The notes under the pieces: generated by a model
The model's input: the letters and a program-made list of their open reading frames with translations, nothing else
The model's database searches: none
What the model was told of the DNA's origin: nothing
Position numbers and translations under genes: made by a program
Source: CAMFLJ01 sp963702555
Lineage (GTDB): Bacteria; Actinomycetota; Acidimicrobiia; Acidimicrobiales; Acidimicrobilacustridaceae
Assembly: GCA_963702555.1 (NCBI GenBank)
Contig: CAVPCW010000008.1
Span: 62,001 to 126,000 of the forward strand
DNA length: 64,000 nt
Direction of reading: 5' to 3'
Part shown: piece by piece, positions 24,902-34,046 of the stretch
Layout: every line of letters begins with the position of its first letter
Position numbering within the stretch: position 1 is the stretch's first letter

Positions 24902-25347
24902 TCGGTCACCTCCGCAACCTCGACCTCGACCACCTCGGTGACCTCGCCGTCGGTCTCGATGACCTCGACAGCCTCGGCGACCTCGGTGTTCGGGGCCTCG
25001 AGGGTCGCCTCTTCACGACGGCCGCGATCGCCACGGTCACCACGGTCGCCGCGGTCACCACGGTCCCGGCCGCCACCACGCTGGGTCGTGACCCGGTTGG
25101 TGTACGGAAGGAGCGCCATCTCACGGGCGTTCTTGATGGCCCGGGCGATCTCCTTCTGCTGCTGGGAGTCGTTGCCGGTCACCCGACGGGCGCGGATCTT
25201 GGCCCGATCGGACATGAAGCGACGGAGGAGGTTGACGTCCTTGTAGTCGACGTACTCGACCTTCTCCTGCGTCAGGACGCTGATCTTCTTCTTGCTGCGA
25301 CGCGCGTTGTCCTTGTTCTTCCCGCGCTTGGGTGCTGCCTTTGCCAT
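24898..25347 (-). CDS. rpsR: 30S ribosomal protein S18 with a long C-terminal extension
   Basis: The first 85 of 149 residues are a normal S18 (KVEYVDYKDVNLLRRFMSD, RRVTGNDSQQQKEIARAIKN, MALLPYTNR); S18 is usually 75-90 residues. The remaining 60 residues are unusual: a basic, repetitive DRGDRGDRG tract at about 93-110 and then a strongly acidic tail rich in Glu and Val. The tail stays in frame up to the ATGA overlap with rplI, which argues that it is truly translated. The DNA of the tract is a degenerate 9-base repeat. Confidence 0.95.
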   Translation of the reverse strand: MAKAAPKRGKNKDNARRSKKKISVLTQEKVEYVDYKDVNLLRRFMSDRAKIRARRVTGNDSQQQKEIARAIKNAREMALLPYTNRVTTQRGGGRDRGDRGDRGDRGDRGRREEATLEAPNTEVAEAVEVIETDGEVTEVVEVEVAEVTE

Positions 25348-25823
25348 CAGAACGGCTCCTCATCCATGTCGTACCCAGCCGGGGCCTCGTTCTGCACGGG
25401 GCGCGGGGCGGGGGCGTTGCCGCCGCCTCCACCGCTGCCGCCGCCGTCGAAGCCGTCCCGGCGCTCGTTGCGGACCACCTGAGCGGTGGCGTAGCGCAGG
25501 CTCGGGCCGATCTCGTCAGCGACGACCTCGACCTTCGAACGCTTGTCGCCGTCCTGGGTCTCCCAGGAGCGCTGATCGAGGCGGCCGGTCACGACGACGC
25601 GGCTGCCCTTGGTGATCGACTCGGCCACGTTCTCGGCCATCTGCTGCCAGCAGGTGACGTCGAAGAACGAGACCTGCTCTTCCCACTCGTTCGTCTGTCG
25701 GTTCTGCCAGCGACGGTTGACCGCGAGACCGAACGTGGCGACCGCCTGGCCGCTCGACGTGAATCGGAGCTCGGGGTCGCGCGTGCAGTTGCCGACCAGT
25801 GTGACGCTGTTACCAGGTGCCAT
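25347..25823 (-). CDS. ssb: Single-stranded DNA-binding protein
   Basis: This is a 158-residue SSB of the actinobacterial type. The OB-fold (NSVTLVGNCTRDPELRFTSS, SRVVVTGRLDQRSWE) is followed by a Gly-rich linker and the acidic tip DMDEEPF that recruits replication and repair proteins. The ATG at 25823 (MAPGNSVTLV) is preferred over a longer in-frame start that would overlap rpsF. Its stop overlaps the rpsR start by one base (TGATG). Confidence 0.96.
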   Translation of the reverse strand: MAPGNSVTLVGNCTRDPELRFTSSGQAVATFGLAVNRRWQNRQTNEWEEQVSFFDVTCWQQMAENVAESITKGSRVVVTGRLDQRSWETQDGDKRSKVEVVADEIGPSLRYATAQVVRNERRDGFDGGGSGGGGGNAPAPRPVQNEAPAGYDMDEEPF

Positions 25824-25839
25824 CTCAGCTCTCCCTGGG

Positions 25840-26181
25840 TTACTCGGCCGGAGCCGAGGCCACCTCGCCGAGCAGGCCGCGTCGAGCGGCCTCTGCATCG
25901 GGGAGGCGCATTGTCTTGTGGCGGACGACATCGTCCGCGAGGTGCAGCACCCGCTCGACCTCGGACAGGTCACGACCCTCGGTCGAGATGTCCAGGACGA
26001 CGTAGATGCCTTCCCACTTGTGGTTGATCTCGTAGGCGAACCGGCGACGACCCCAACGGTCGGTCTTCACCACCGTGCCACCGCCGGCCTCGACCAGTCG
26101 GTTCACGTTCGCGAGATGTTCGTTGACAGCGGTGTCCTCGACATCGCCATCAAAGATGATCATGAGTTCGTATGCCCGCAT
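25840..26181 (-). CDS. rpsF: 30S ribosomal protein S6
   Basis: This 113-residue protein binds 16S rRNA together with S18, which is encoded two genes downstream. Typical blocks are MRAYELMIIFDGDVED, WGRRRFAYEINHKWEGIYVV and the C-terminal VVRHKTMRL. The ATG at 26181 follows a GGGAGGTGAT ribosome site. It heads the rpsF-ssb-rpsR-rplI cluster. Confidence 0.97.
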   Translation of the reverse strand: MRAYELMIIFDGDVEDTAVNEHLANVNRLVEAGGGTVVKTDRWGRRRFAYEINHKWEGIYVVLDISTEGRDLSEVERVLHLADDVVRHKTMRLPDAEAARRGLLGEVASAPAE

Positions 26182-26228
26182 TGCGGAGCATCACCTCCCT
26201 CTGGACCCGATCCCTCCTGGGATCCGGG

Positions 26229-26246
26229 GCCCCGTACGCACGGGGC
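26229..26246 (-). promoter_or_regulatory. Hairpin in the rpsF leader
   Basis: The arms GCCCCGT and ACGGGGC (loop ACGC) lie 48 bases before the rpsF start. Many bacteria regulate rpsF by S6:S18 binding to a leader hairpin; position fits, but I cannot confirm the conserved bulge. Confidence 0.35.
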
Positions 26247-26308
26247 AGGGCTTCAATTGGACCGGGTGACCCTATCGGACGGCGCGGGGTTTTCCCAAGA
26301 GCGCCGGC

Positions 26309-26893
26309 TCAGGCCGCCGCGTCGCCGGGCTCGCACTCGTCGCCCAGCGCCAGGCGCGAGCCCTCGACCAGACCGAAGCCCGAGAGGGTGCCCTGGGGAA
26401 CCTCCACGGCATACCGGTAGGGCCCGCCGGGCTCGTAGACCGGGCAGTCGGCGGTGCCGGCGGGGCACGGCTCCATGTCGGCGGCCGAGACCAGCGGGCC
26501 GTCGACCGGGTACCAGGCGATGGCCAGCGGCATCGGCGTGTCCTTCATCCAGAAGCCGGACGAGGTGTCACCGGGGAAGGCGAAGACCATCCCCGCCGCG
26601 CCCCCGAGACCGGGGTCGGTGACGCCCATCAGCCCCTGCGCGCGCAGTTCGGCGGTGTCGGCCAGCCACATGCACCACTCGCGGGTCCTGCCGTCGGGGA
26701 GGGTGACCACCACGGTCACGGCCCGGAACCCCTGGGGGGCAACGGGTGCGATCGCGGTGGTGACCGAGCCGGCGACATCGGAGCCGCCGGAGGAGGCGGG
26801 CGCGTCGGACGAGCACCCTGCCAGCGTCAGCGCCGCCACGGCCACGAGGCCGGCCAGCACCGCCCGGAGGGCGCCCCCCGACCGGTGGCTCAC
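26309..26893 (-). CDS. DUF192 lipoprotein
   Basis: This is a 194-residue secreted protein with a signal peptide ending in a lipobox (LTLAGCSS, Cys near residue 27), so it is probably anchored outside the membrane. The DUF192 domain is recognisable (ELRAQGLMGV, GMVFAFPGDTSSGFWMKDTPMPLAIAWY, then a C-terminal SGFGLVEGSRLAL). The GTG at 26893 overlaps the panB stop by four bases. The function of DUF192 proteins is not established. Confidence 0.85.
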   Translation of the reverse strand: MSHRSGGALRAVLAGLVAVAALTLAGCSSDAPASSGGSDVAGSVTTAIAPVAPQGFRAVTVVVTLPDGRTREWCMWLADTAELRAQGLMGVTDPGLGGAAGMVFAFPGDTSSGFWMKDTPMPLAIAWYPVDGPLVSAADMEPCPAGTADCPVYEPGGPYRYAVEVPQGTLSGFGLVEGSRLALGDECEPGDAAA

Positions 26894-27747
26894 GCCAGGT
26901 GGGCGCCGTAGAGGCCGAGGGCGTCGGCCTCACCGGTGGAGAGGTGGTAGCTCTCGTCGGCGTTGGGGAAGGCTCCGGTGCGCACGTCGTCGGCGTAGGC
27001 ACTCAGGGCACGGGTGCCCTCGGCGCCGAGGGCCGCGTAGCGGCGCACGAACTTCGGGGCGATGCGGTCCTCGATGCCGAGCACGTCGTGGAACACCAGC
27101 ACCTGGCCGTCGGTGCCGGGACCGGCGCCGATGCCCACGGTGGGGATGTCGATGGCCTCGGTGAGCATGCGGCCGACCTCGTCGGGCACGCCCTCCACCA
27201 CGATCGAGAAGCAGCCGGCGTGCTGGAGCGCCTTGGCATCCTCGGCCAGCGCCAGCGCGGCGTCGTGCTTGCGGCCCTGCACCTTGAACCCGCCCATGGC
27301 GTTGATCGACTGGGGGGTGAGCCCGATGTGGCCCATCACGGGGATCTCGGCATCGATGAGGGCCTCGATCATCGGGAGGCGCTTGCGGCCCCCCTCGAGC
27401 TTCACGGCCTGGGCGCCGGCCCGGATCAGCTGGGCGGCGTTGCGGACCGTGTCCTCGACCGACACGTGGTAGCTGAGCCACGGCAGGTCGGCGACGATCA
27501 GCGCCGAGGGCTTGGCCCTCGCGACCGCTGCGGTGTGGTGGGCCATGTCGTCGACGGTCACCTGCAGGGTGTCGTCGTAGCCGAGCACGACCATGGCCAG
27601 GCTGTCGCCCACCAGGATCATGTCGATGCCCGCGGCATCGGCCATCCGCGCGCCGGGCGCGTCGTAGGCCGTGACCATCACCAACGGAACGTCCCCTCGC
27701 CGGACCTTGCGGCCGCGGACCGAAGGCACGGTGGTGCGTGCGCTCAT
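26890..27747 (-). CDS. panB: 3-methyl-2-oxobutanoate hydroxymethyltransferase
   Basis: This 285-residue TIM-barrel enzyme makes ketopantoate from 2-ketoisovalerate and methylene-THF, the first committed step of pantothenate and CoA synthesis. Signature blocks are MVTAYDAPGARMADAAGID, LVGDSLAMVVLGYD, GAQAVKLEGG, GHIGLTPQS and GIGAGPGTDGQVLV. The ATG at 27747 is used. It is coupled to the DUF192 gene by a GTGA overlap. Confidence 0.96.
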   Translation of the reverse strand: MSARTTVPSVRGRKVRRGDVPLVMVTAYDAPGARMADAAGIDMILVGDSLAMVVLGYDDTLQVTVDDMAHHTAAVARAKPSALIVADLPWLSYHVSVEDTVRNAAQLIRAGAQAVKLEGGRKRLPMIEALIDAEIPVMGHIGLTPQSINAMGGFKVQGRKHDAALALAEDAKALQHAGCFSIVVEGVPDEVGRMLTEAIDIPTVGIGAGPGTDGQVLVFHDVLGIEDRIAPKFVRRYAALGAEGTRALSAYADDVRTGAFPNADESYHLSTGEADALGLYGAHLA

Positions 27748-27844
27748 CGGAGCCTCCTGTACCCGTCCAGTGCCCCTCGGCTACCGGCGGTATCCCGAAC
27801 GCTAGCGGTGCGTCGCCAGATTCGGCAAAGACACCCGCGAGGAC

Positions 27845-30070
27845 CTATCCGCCCGGCGGCTTGGCCGTGGTCGTGGTGGTCGGCGGCCGGGTGGTGGTGG
27901 TCGTCGTCGGCCGGGTGGTGGGCGTCGTGGTCGACGGTGGCGCGGTGGTCGTGGACGGCGCCGGCGCGGTGGACGGAGGGGTGGTCGTGCTCGACGTGGT
28001 GGGCCCGGTGATCAGCGTGTCGTCGGGGGTCACCTGCGACGCCGTCGGGCTCGGCTTGGGGAACGGGCAGGAGTCGAGGCCGACGGTGGCCTTCGACATG
28101 TACTTCTGCCAGATCTGGGCGGGGAACGAACCGCCCGTGACCGACTTGCCGTGGACGCTCTTCATGAGCCGACCCTCGTCGGGGTACCCCATCCAGACCG
28201 CGGTGGTGAGCTTGCACGTGAACCCGACGAACCAGGCGTCGCGGTACTCGTCGGTGGTACCGGTCTTGCCCGCCACCGGCTGGCCGATCTTGGCCGCGGT
28301 GCCGGTGCCGCCCTCCACCACCTGGTTGAGGGCGTAGTTGACCTGGCCGGCGACCTCGTCGCTCAGGACCTTGTCGCCGACGACCTCGTGCTCGAAGAGG
28401 ACGTTGCCGTAGGCGTCGGTGACCTTGGAGACGACGTAGTCGGACCGGTGCTCACCGTTGTCGGCGAAGGTCGAGTACGCCGAGGCCATGTCGAGCACCG
28501 AGACGCTGGCCGCGCCGAGCACCAGCGACGGGACCGGCTCGAGCCCCGAGGAGATGCCCATGCGGCTGGCGAGGGCCACCACGTTCTCGGGACCCACGTC
28601 CATCATCAACTGGGCGTACGCGGTGTTGGACGACTTGGCCGTGGCCTGCACGAGATCGAGGGTGCCCTGGCTGGCGTCGCTGTAGTTCTCGGGGGCCCAG
28701 ATCTCGCCGCCCTCGAGCTTGATGGTGATCTTGCCCGGGGCGTTGTAGGTCTGGTTGAGCGAGATGCCCTGGTTCATGGCCTCGGCCAGGACGAACGGCT
28801 TGAACGAGGACCCGGGCTGGCGGCCACTGCCGCCGCCCTCTGCTCCGACGGCCAGGTTGACCTTGGCGAAGGGGCTGTCGCCGTTGTAGTCGGTGCCACC
28901 GACCATCGCCCGCACGGCTCCGGTCTCGTCGATCGAGACCAGTGCGGCGGAGGGGTCGTCGGGCTGGTTCAGCGTGGAGCTGACCGCGTCGACGGCCTCC
29001 TCCTGGTTCTTCATGTCGAGCGTCGTGTACACCCGCAGGCCGCCGCCGTAGACCTCCGCATCGGTGAAGCCGCCCTCGGTCGTGAGCCAGTGGCGGACGT
29101 ACTCGATGACGTACTCGGTGCCCAGCTCGGGTCGGGACACGCGGCCGTAGTTGGCCTTGGTCGAGCGCTGGCGCACGTCGTCCCAGCCGAGCACGGAGTA
29201 CTCGTCGTACTGGGCCTGGGTGATGTCGCCGGTCTCGACCATGGCCTTCAGCACCGAGTTGCGGCGCTGCACGGCGGTGGCCCGGTTGGTGCCGAACTTG
29301 GCGTCGTCGGGCGGGAGTTGGGCATCGGCGGTCTCGGGCGAGCGGATCAGCCCGGCCAGGTACGCAGCCTGAGGGAGGGTGATGTCGCCGACCGACCGGC
29401 CGAAGTAGGCCCGCGACGCGGCCTCGACGCCGTAGGCACCGCGCCCGAAGTAGATGGTGTTGAGGTAGCGGGTGAGGATCTCCTGCTTGGGGAGCTCGCG
29501 CTCGAGCTTCACCGCCAGCGCCGCCTCCTTCACCTTTCGGGTGATGGTGCGCTCCTGGGACAGGTAGACGTTCTTCACGTACTGCTGGGTGATCGTCGAG
29601 CCACCCTGCTGCACGCTGTCGCTGCGCAGGTTGGCCCACAGGGCCCGGACGATGCCGACGGGGTCGACGCCGCCGTGGTCGTAGAAGGTGCGGTCCTCGG
29701 CGGCGAGCACGGCCTGCACGAGGGAGGGCGGCAGCTGCTCGTAGGTGACGGCGATGCGGTCCTCGGTGCCGGAGAGCTGGGCGATGGAGTTGTCGGCGTT
29801 GCAGCCGGAGGTGACGTCGGCGGCGCAGAAGAACGAGGTCTGCAACAGCGGCGGCTCCTTCTCCGGGAGCGGCACCTGGGTGAACAGGTAGCCGGCACCG
29901 GCGACGACGAGCACGAAGACGAGCGCCACCGCGAAGAACGGGCGGCGCATGCGCCAGAAGATGCTGCGCTTCTTGCCGTTGGGCTTGAGGTCCTGGCGCT
30001 TGGCGCGGCGAGCCGCCTTCTGCCGGCTCTTGGCACTGGGACCGGCCGCGCCGGTGGATCGGGGTGACAT
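27845..30070 (-). CDS. ponA: Bifunctional penicillin-binding protein 1A
   Basis: This class A PBP polymerises and cross-links peptidoglycan. Residues 1-42 are basic and cytoplasmic, followed by one helix (about 44-64). The GT51 domain has the catalytic E125 (AAEDRTFYDHGG). The transpeptidase has S421-S-F-K424, S480-S-N482 and K602-T-G. A Pro/Thr/Ser-rich tail of about 75 residues ends the protein (741 residues) and is typical of actinobacterial PonA. In mycobacteria ponA1 also lies near rpsF and a DUF5318 gene, as here. Confidence 0.96.
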   Translation of the reverse strand: MSPRSTGAAGPSAKSRQKAARRAKRQDLKPNGKKRSIFWRMRRPFFAVALVFVLVVAGAGYLFTQVPLPEKEPPLLQTSFFCAADVTSGCNADNSIAQLSGTEDRIAVTYEQLPPSLVQAVLAAEDRTFYDHGGVDPVGIVRALWANLRSDSVQQGGSTITQQYVKNVYLSQERTITRKVKEAALAVKLERELPKQEILTRYLNTIYFGRGAYGVEAASRAYFGRSVGDITLPQAAYLAGLIRSPETADAQLPPDDAKFGTNRATAVQRRNSVLKAMVETGDITQAQYDEYSVLGWDDVRQRSTKANYGRVSRPELGTEYVIEYVRHWLTTEGGFTDAEVYGGGLRVYTTLDMKNQEEAVDAVSSTLNQPDDPSAALVSIDETGAVRAMVGGTDYNGDSPFAKVNLAVGAEGGGSGRQPGSSFKPFVLAEAMNQGISLNQTYNAPGKITIKLEGGEIWAPENYSDASQGTLDLVQATAKSSNTAYAQLMMDVGPENVVALASRMGISSGLEPVPSLVLGAASVSVLDMASAYSTFADNGEHRSDYVVSKVTDAYGNVLFEHEVVGDKVLSDEVAGQVNYALNQVVEGGTGTAAKIGQPVAGKTGTTDEYRDAWFVGFTCKLTTAVWMGYPDEGRLMKSVHGKSVTGGSFPAQIWQKYMSKATVGLDSCPFPKPSPTASQVTPDDTLITGPTTSSTTTPPSTAPAPSTTTAPPSTTTPTTRPTTTTTTRPPTTTTTAKPPGG

Positions 30071-30233
30071 GTTGGGGGGCTACTGCTCCGTCTGGGCTCG
30101 TCCGCCGGACGCGGGTCCGACCAGTGTCCATCGGCGGACATAACGCGGAACGAAGGAAATGCCTCTGGGGGACGTGGTGCGAACGGACGTGCTGCCGAGG
30201 GGGGCGCCGGACCGCCGGTTCCGAGCCATGGCG

Positions 30234-30638
30234 CTACGCCGAGCGGGCGGGGTTGAGGATGAACGTGCGGGCGAGGTGGTTCCAGCTGCAGCCGGGGCAG
30301 ACCTCGACGACGTAGCAGGCGTACTCGCCCTCGCGCCGGGCGAGGTCCTTGATCTCCTTGGCGGTGGTGATGCAGCGCCCGTGCTTGGGCAGGCGGGGCC
30401 CGAAGACGTAGGAGACGAGCACCAGCTTCTCGCCCTCGCAGATCGGGCAGTCGCGGTCGGAGGGCTGCGACGCCTCCTTCGCCGCCCGCACCAGCTCGGG
30501 GTGCGCGTCGCACACCTCGTGCTGCGCCAGCCGGCCCTTCCGGAACTCCGAGATGAGGTGCTGGCGCGCGAGCCGGTAGTCGACCTCGCCGGGGGCGCCG
30601 GTGTCGGCGCCCCGCACGGATCCGGGACCGAAGCTCAC
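30234..30638 (-). CDS. DUF5318 zinc-ribbon-like protein
   Basis: This 134-residue protein has cysteine pairs CPIC and CPGC about 50 residues apart (DCPICEGEKLVLVSY, VEVCPGCSWNHLARTF), plausibly one zinc site. The family is restricted to actinobacteria and found beside ponA. The GTG at 30638 is used; a GTG at 30617 is equally possible. Role unknown, with cell-wall synthesis suggested only by neighbours. Confidence 0.82.
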   Translation of the reverse strand: MSFGPGSVRGADTGAPGEVDYRLARQHLISEFRKGRLAQHEVCDAHPELVRAAKEASQPSDRDCPICEGEKLVLVSYVFGPRLPKHGRCITTAKEIKDLARREGEYACYVVEVCPGCSWNHLARTFILNPARSA

Positions 30639-30744
30639 GGACGACGAGGGTAGCGACACCTCGCCTCGGGGAGCGGCGCGGGCGCCCGATGCCACAGCCG
30701 GGCCGGTCCACCGGCCCGGCTGTGGGGCGCGGGAGACTGGGGCC

Positions 30745-31473
30745 GTGACCGACCACGGTTTTCTCCCCCTGCCCGGGCCCACGCCCGTCGCCGCCTTCCC
30801 CGCCGACGCCGAGCTGCCGGTCGACGTCGTGGTCTACGGGCCCGACATCCCCGACGAGTCGTCGCTGCGGCTGCTCGGCCCGACCGAGGGCAAGCGCCTC
30901 CTGGTGCTCGGCGCCGGCGGTGGCCACACCGCGGTGGCCCTGGCCTCGCAGGGTGCCCACGTGATCGTCGTCGACGCCCACCACGACCGCCTCGAGGCCG
31001 CCCGACGGCTGGCCGACGCCCACGAGGTGAAGCTCGAGCTGCACCACGGCGACCTCGCCGAGCTGGCCTTCGTGCGGGCCGACACGATCGACGGCGCGCT
31101 GTCGGTCCACGAGCTCGGACGCCTCGACGACCTCGACCGCGTGCTGCGCCAGGTCAACCGGGTGCTGCGCACCGGCTCCGCCCTCGTGTGCTCGCTCCCC
31201 CACCCCGCGTCCCTGATGCTCGACGACTCCGAGCCCGGCCCGCCCCGCGTGGTGCGCGCCTACGCCGAGCGCTCGTCGCGCGTCGTCGGCGACCAGCGCG
31301 TGCACCCCCGCACCATCGCCGAGGTGTTCTCGTCGTTCGCCCGGGCCAACTTCCGGGTCGACACCGTGCTCGAGCCGCCCGTGCAGCACGACGAGCCGAG
31401 CCCGTTCTGGAGCGAGACCATGACCCTCGTGCCCGCCACGCTCGTGGTGCGGGGTCGCAAGGACGGCGTCTAG
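30745..31473 (+). CDS. SAM-dependent methyltransferase
   Basis: This 242-residue class I methyltransferase has motif I in KRLLVLGAGGGHTAVALA, an acidic end of strand 2 (VIVVDAHHDRLEAA) and a later YAERSSRVVGDQRVHPRTIA block. The GTG at 30745 (VTDHGFLPLPG) is chosen because the longer frame overlaps the divergent DUF5318 gene. Its stop overlaps the convergent CCA-enzyme stop. The methyl acceptor is unknown. Confidence 0.82.
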   Translation: MTDHGFLPLPGPTPVAAFPADAELPVDVVVYGPDIPDESSLRLLGPTEGKRLLVLGAGGGHTAVALASQGAHVIVVDAHHDRLEAARRLADAHEVKLELHHGDLAELAFVRADTIDGALSVHELGRLDDLDRVLRQVNRVLRTGSALVCSLPHPASLMLDDSEPGPPRVVRAYAERSSRVVGDQRVHPRTIAEVFSSFARANFRVDTVLEPPVQHDEPSPFWSETMTLVPATLVVRGRKDGV

Positions 31474-32861
31474 CCGGGGAGGCCCGCCTGCCGCTCGGCC
31501 CACCAGGCGTCGAGGCGGCGGTAGGCCTCCTCCTCGCCGAGAGGGCCCTCCTCGAGGCGCAGCTCGAGCAGGAAGTCGAGGGCCTGGCCCACGTCGCGGC
31601 CCGGCGTGAGGCCGAGGTGCGACATCACCTGGTTGCCGTCGAGGTCGGGGCGGATCGACTTCAGCTCCTCGGTCGCCTGCAGCTCGGCGATGCGGGCCTC
31701 GAGCTCGTCCATCCGGCGGGCCAGCGTGGCGGCCTTGCGCTCGTTGCGGGTCGTGCAGTCGCAGCGGGTGAGCTCGATCAGCTCGGGCAGCAGGTCGTCG
31801 GCGTCGCGCACGAAGCGGCGCACGGCCGAGTCGGTCCACCCCATCTTGTAGGTGTGGAACCGCAGGTGCAGGAACACCAGGCGGCTCACCGCCTCGATGT
31901 CGTCGGTGGAGTACTTCAGCGCCTTCATGCGCTCACGGGTCATGCGGGCGCCCACGACCTCGTGGTGGTGGAACGACACGCCGCTGTCGCCGATCGCACG
32001 GGTGCGGGGCTTGCCGATGTCGTGGTAGAGCGCCGACAGCCGCACGAGGCGCTCGGGCCGGGTCTTGGCCACCACCGCGATGGTGTGGGTGAGCACGTCC
32101 TTGTGACGGTGGATGGGGTCCTGCTCGAGGCGCATCTTGGCGAACTCGGGCAGGAAGCGGTCGATGAGGCCGGTGTCGGCCAGGAACCACAGGCCGGTGC
32201 TCGGGTCGTCGACCACGACGAGCTTGTCGAACTCGTCGCGGATCCGCTCGGCCGAGACGATGTCGAGCCGGTCGGCCATCTTCTCGACGGCCGCGGTGAG
32301 CTCGGGCGCCGGCTCGAGGCCGTAGCCGGCGATGAAGCGGGCGGCCCGCAGCATGCGGAGAGGGTCGTCGGAGAACGACACCTCGGGCGACAGGGGGGTG
32401 CGCAGGCGGCCGGCGGCGAGGTCGTCGGCCCCGCCGAAGGGGTCGATCAGCACCGGCTCGGGGAGGGCGAGCGCCATCGCGTTGACGGTGAAGTCACGGC
32501 GGGAGAGGTCGGCCTCGACCGCGTCGGAGAACTCGACGGTGGGCTTGCGGGAGTCGGGGTCGTAGGCCTCGGCCCGGTGGGTGGTGATCTCGAAGTCCCA
32601 GCCGTCCTTGCGGCAGCCGATGGTGCCGAAGCGCTCGCCCTGGGTCCACACCGAGTCGGCCCAGCCCTTGAGCAGCCGCTTGGTGTCGGCGGGGAGGGCG
32701 TCGGTGGTGAGGTCGATGTCGCGGCCCGACGACATGTCGCGGCCGAGGAGGAGGTCGCGGACGACCCCGCCCACGAGGTAGAGGCGGAACCCGGACGCGG
32801 CGAAGCGCTCGGCCAGCGGGGACGTGCGCTCGAGGACGGGGCGCAACCGGTCGGGGATCAC
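31470..32861 (-). CDS. pcnA: CCA tRNA nucleotidyltransferase
   Basis: This 463-residue class II nucleotidyltransferase adds or repairs the 3' CCA of tRNAs; the tRNA-Ile gene in this window does not encode CCA. The head domain shows LVGGVVRDLLLGR and DIDLTTDA, followed by SRRDFTVNAMAL and a C-terminal HD domain (LYHDIGKPRTRA, HHHEVVGARM). The GTG at 32861 (VIPDRLRPVLERTSPL) is used. In mycobacteria pcnA also lies just before the Rv3909-type gene near the origin. Confidence 0.95.
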   Translation of the reverse strand: MIPDRLRPVLERTSPLAERFAASGFRLYLVGGVVRDLLLGRDMSSGRDIDLTTDALPADTKRLLKGWADSVWTQGERFGTIGCRKDGWDFEITTHRAEAYDPDSRKPTVEFSDAVEADLSRRDFTVNAMALALPEPVLIDPFGGADDLAAGRLRTPLSPEVSFSDDPLRMLRAARFIAGYGLEPAPELTAAVEKMADRLDIVSAERIRDEFDKLVVVDDPSTGLWFLADTGLIDRFLPEFAKMRLEQDPIHRHKDVLTHTIAVVAKTRPERLVRLSALYHDIGKPRTRAIGDSGVSFHHHEVVGARMTRERMKALKYSTDDIEAVSRLVFLHLRFHTYKMGWTDSAVRRFVRDADDLLPELIELTRCDCTTRNERKAATLARRMDELEARIAELQATEELKSIRPDLDGNQVMSHLGLTPGRDVGQALDFLLELRLEEGPLGEEEAYRRLDAWWAERQAGLPG

Positions 32862-32934
32862 GGGCGTCGAGGCTACCGGTGCCACCGACGGGCACCCGCG
32901 GGCGCCGCCGAGGTCGGGGCCGACGGAGCGGGGG

Positions 32935-33946
32935 TCAGTGCGGATCGGCGGCGCGCATGTGGGCCACCGCGTCGACCACGTTGCGGCCCGGGCCACCACT
33001 CGAGGCGGCCTCGGGGCGGTACTCGATGCCGACCAGCGCGCCCAGCGCGGCGCCCGTGCTGGCCGTGAGGGCGTCGAGGTCGTAGCCGCCCTCGAGGTAG
33101 ACGATGCAGCGGCCGGCCGGCACCAGGCCCTGCAGCTCACGGGTGAGGTCGGCGTAGTCGCCCGACGTCAGGTCCAGGCCGGTGAGGGGGTCACGGTGGT
33201 GGGCGTCGAACCCGGCCGAGATGAGCAGCCAGGTCGGCTTCCACTCCTCGACGACGGGGCGGACGACCTCGTCGATGGCCAGGCGGTAGACGTCGCCGGT
33301 GGTGCCCCGCGGGAACGGGAAGTTGATGGTGGTGCCGGCGCCCTCGCCCCAGCCGGTCTCCTCGAGGGCACCCGTGCCGGGGTAGAGCGGGTACTCGTGC
33401 ATGGAGACGTAGAGCACCGCGGGGGTCGCGGAAGAAGACGTCCTGGGTGCCGTTGCCGTGGTGGGCGTCGTAGTCGACGATCAGCACCTTCTCGCCCCGG
33501 TCGGCCAGAGCCATGGCGGTGACCGCCACGTTGTTCACCAGGCAGAAGCCCATCGGGGTGCGGGGGGTGGCGTGGTGGCCGGGCGGACGCACCGCACAGA
33601 ACGCCACGTCGCCCTCGCCGGCGTCGAGCCTGGCCACCGCGTCGAGGCCGGCGCCGGCGGCGCGCAGAAGGGCGGCGAAGGAGTCCTCGCAGACGACCGT
33701 GTCGGCGTCGAGGTGACCGCCGCCCATCGCCGTGAACTCCTCGAGGCCGAGCAGGTAGCGGCCGGGGTGGACCTTCTCGATGAGGTCCCACGGGGCCGGG
33801 CCCGGCTCGAAGACCACGACCGCGTCGCGCAGACCGGCGGCGTCGATCCCCTCCATGACGGCGGTGAGGCGGGCCGGGCGCTCGGGGTGGCCGGGGCCCG
33901 TGTCGTGCAGCAGGAACTGCGGGTGGACCGCCATCAGGATCGTCAC
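32935..33946 (-). CDS. Histone-deacetylase-family amidohydrolase (one-base frameshift)
   Basis: These zinc hydrolases (AcuC/acetylpolyamine amidohydrolase type) remove acetyl groups from lysine or polyamines. The first frame contains HDTGPGHPERPARL, the His pair RPPGHHA and the zinc ligands VDYDAHHGNGTQD. The second contains VSMHEYPLYPGTG, ISAGFDAHHRDPL and LEGGYDL. One extra base in a C-run near 33425 separates them; joined, the protein is about 336 residues, normal for the family. The start is the GTG at 33946. Confidence 0.88.
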
Positions 33947-34046
33947 GCGGCCACGCTATCCCCGCGCCCACCCGCCACCCCACGTGGCCACCGGCGGGAG
34001 CGCCCGGGCCCGACCCCTGATCGGTCGTAGGCTTGCCCCCACGGCC

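Noticed and set aside
25010..25080. CRISPR-like or minisatellite array
   Set aside because: The short repeats encode the in-frame DRG tract of rpsR, with no spacers or direct repeats of CRISPR length.
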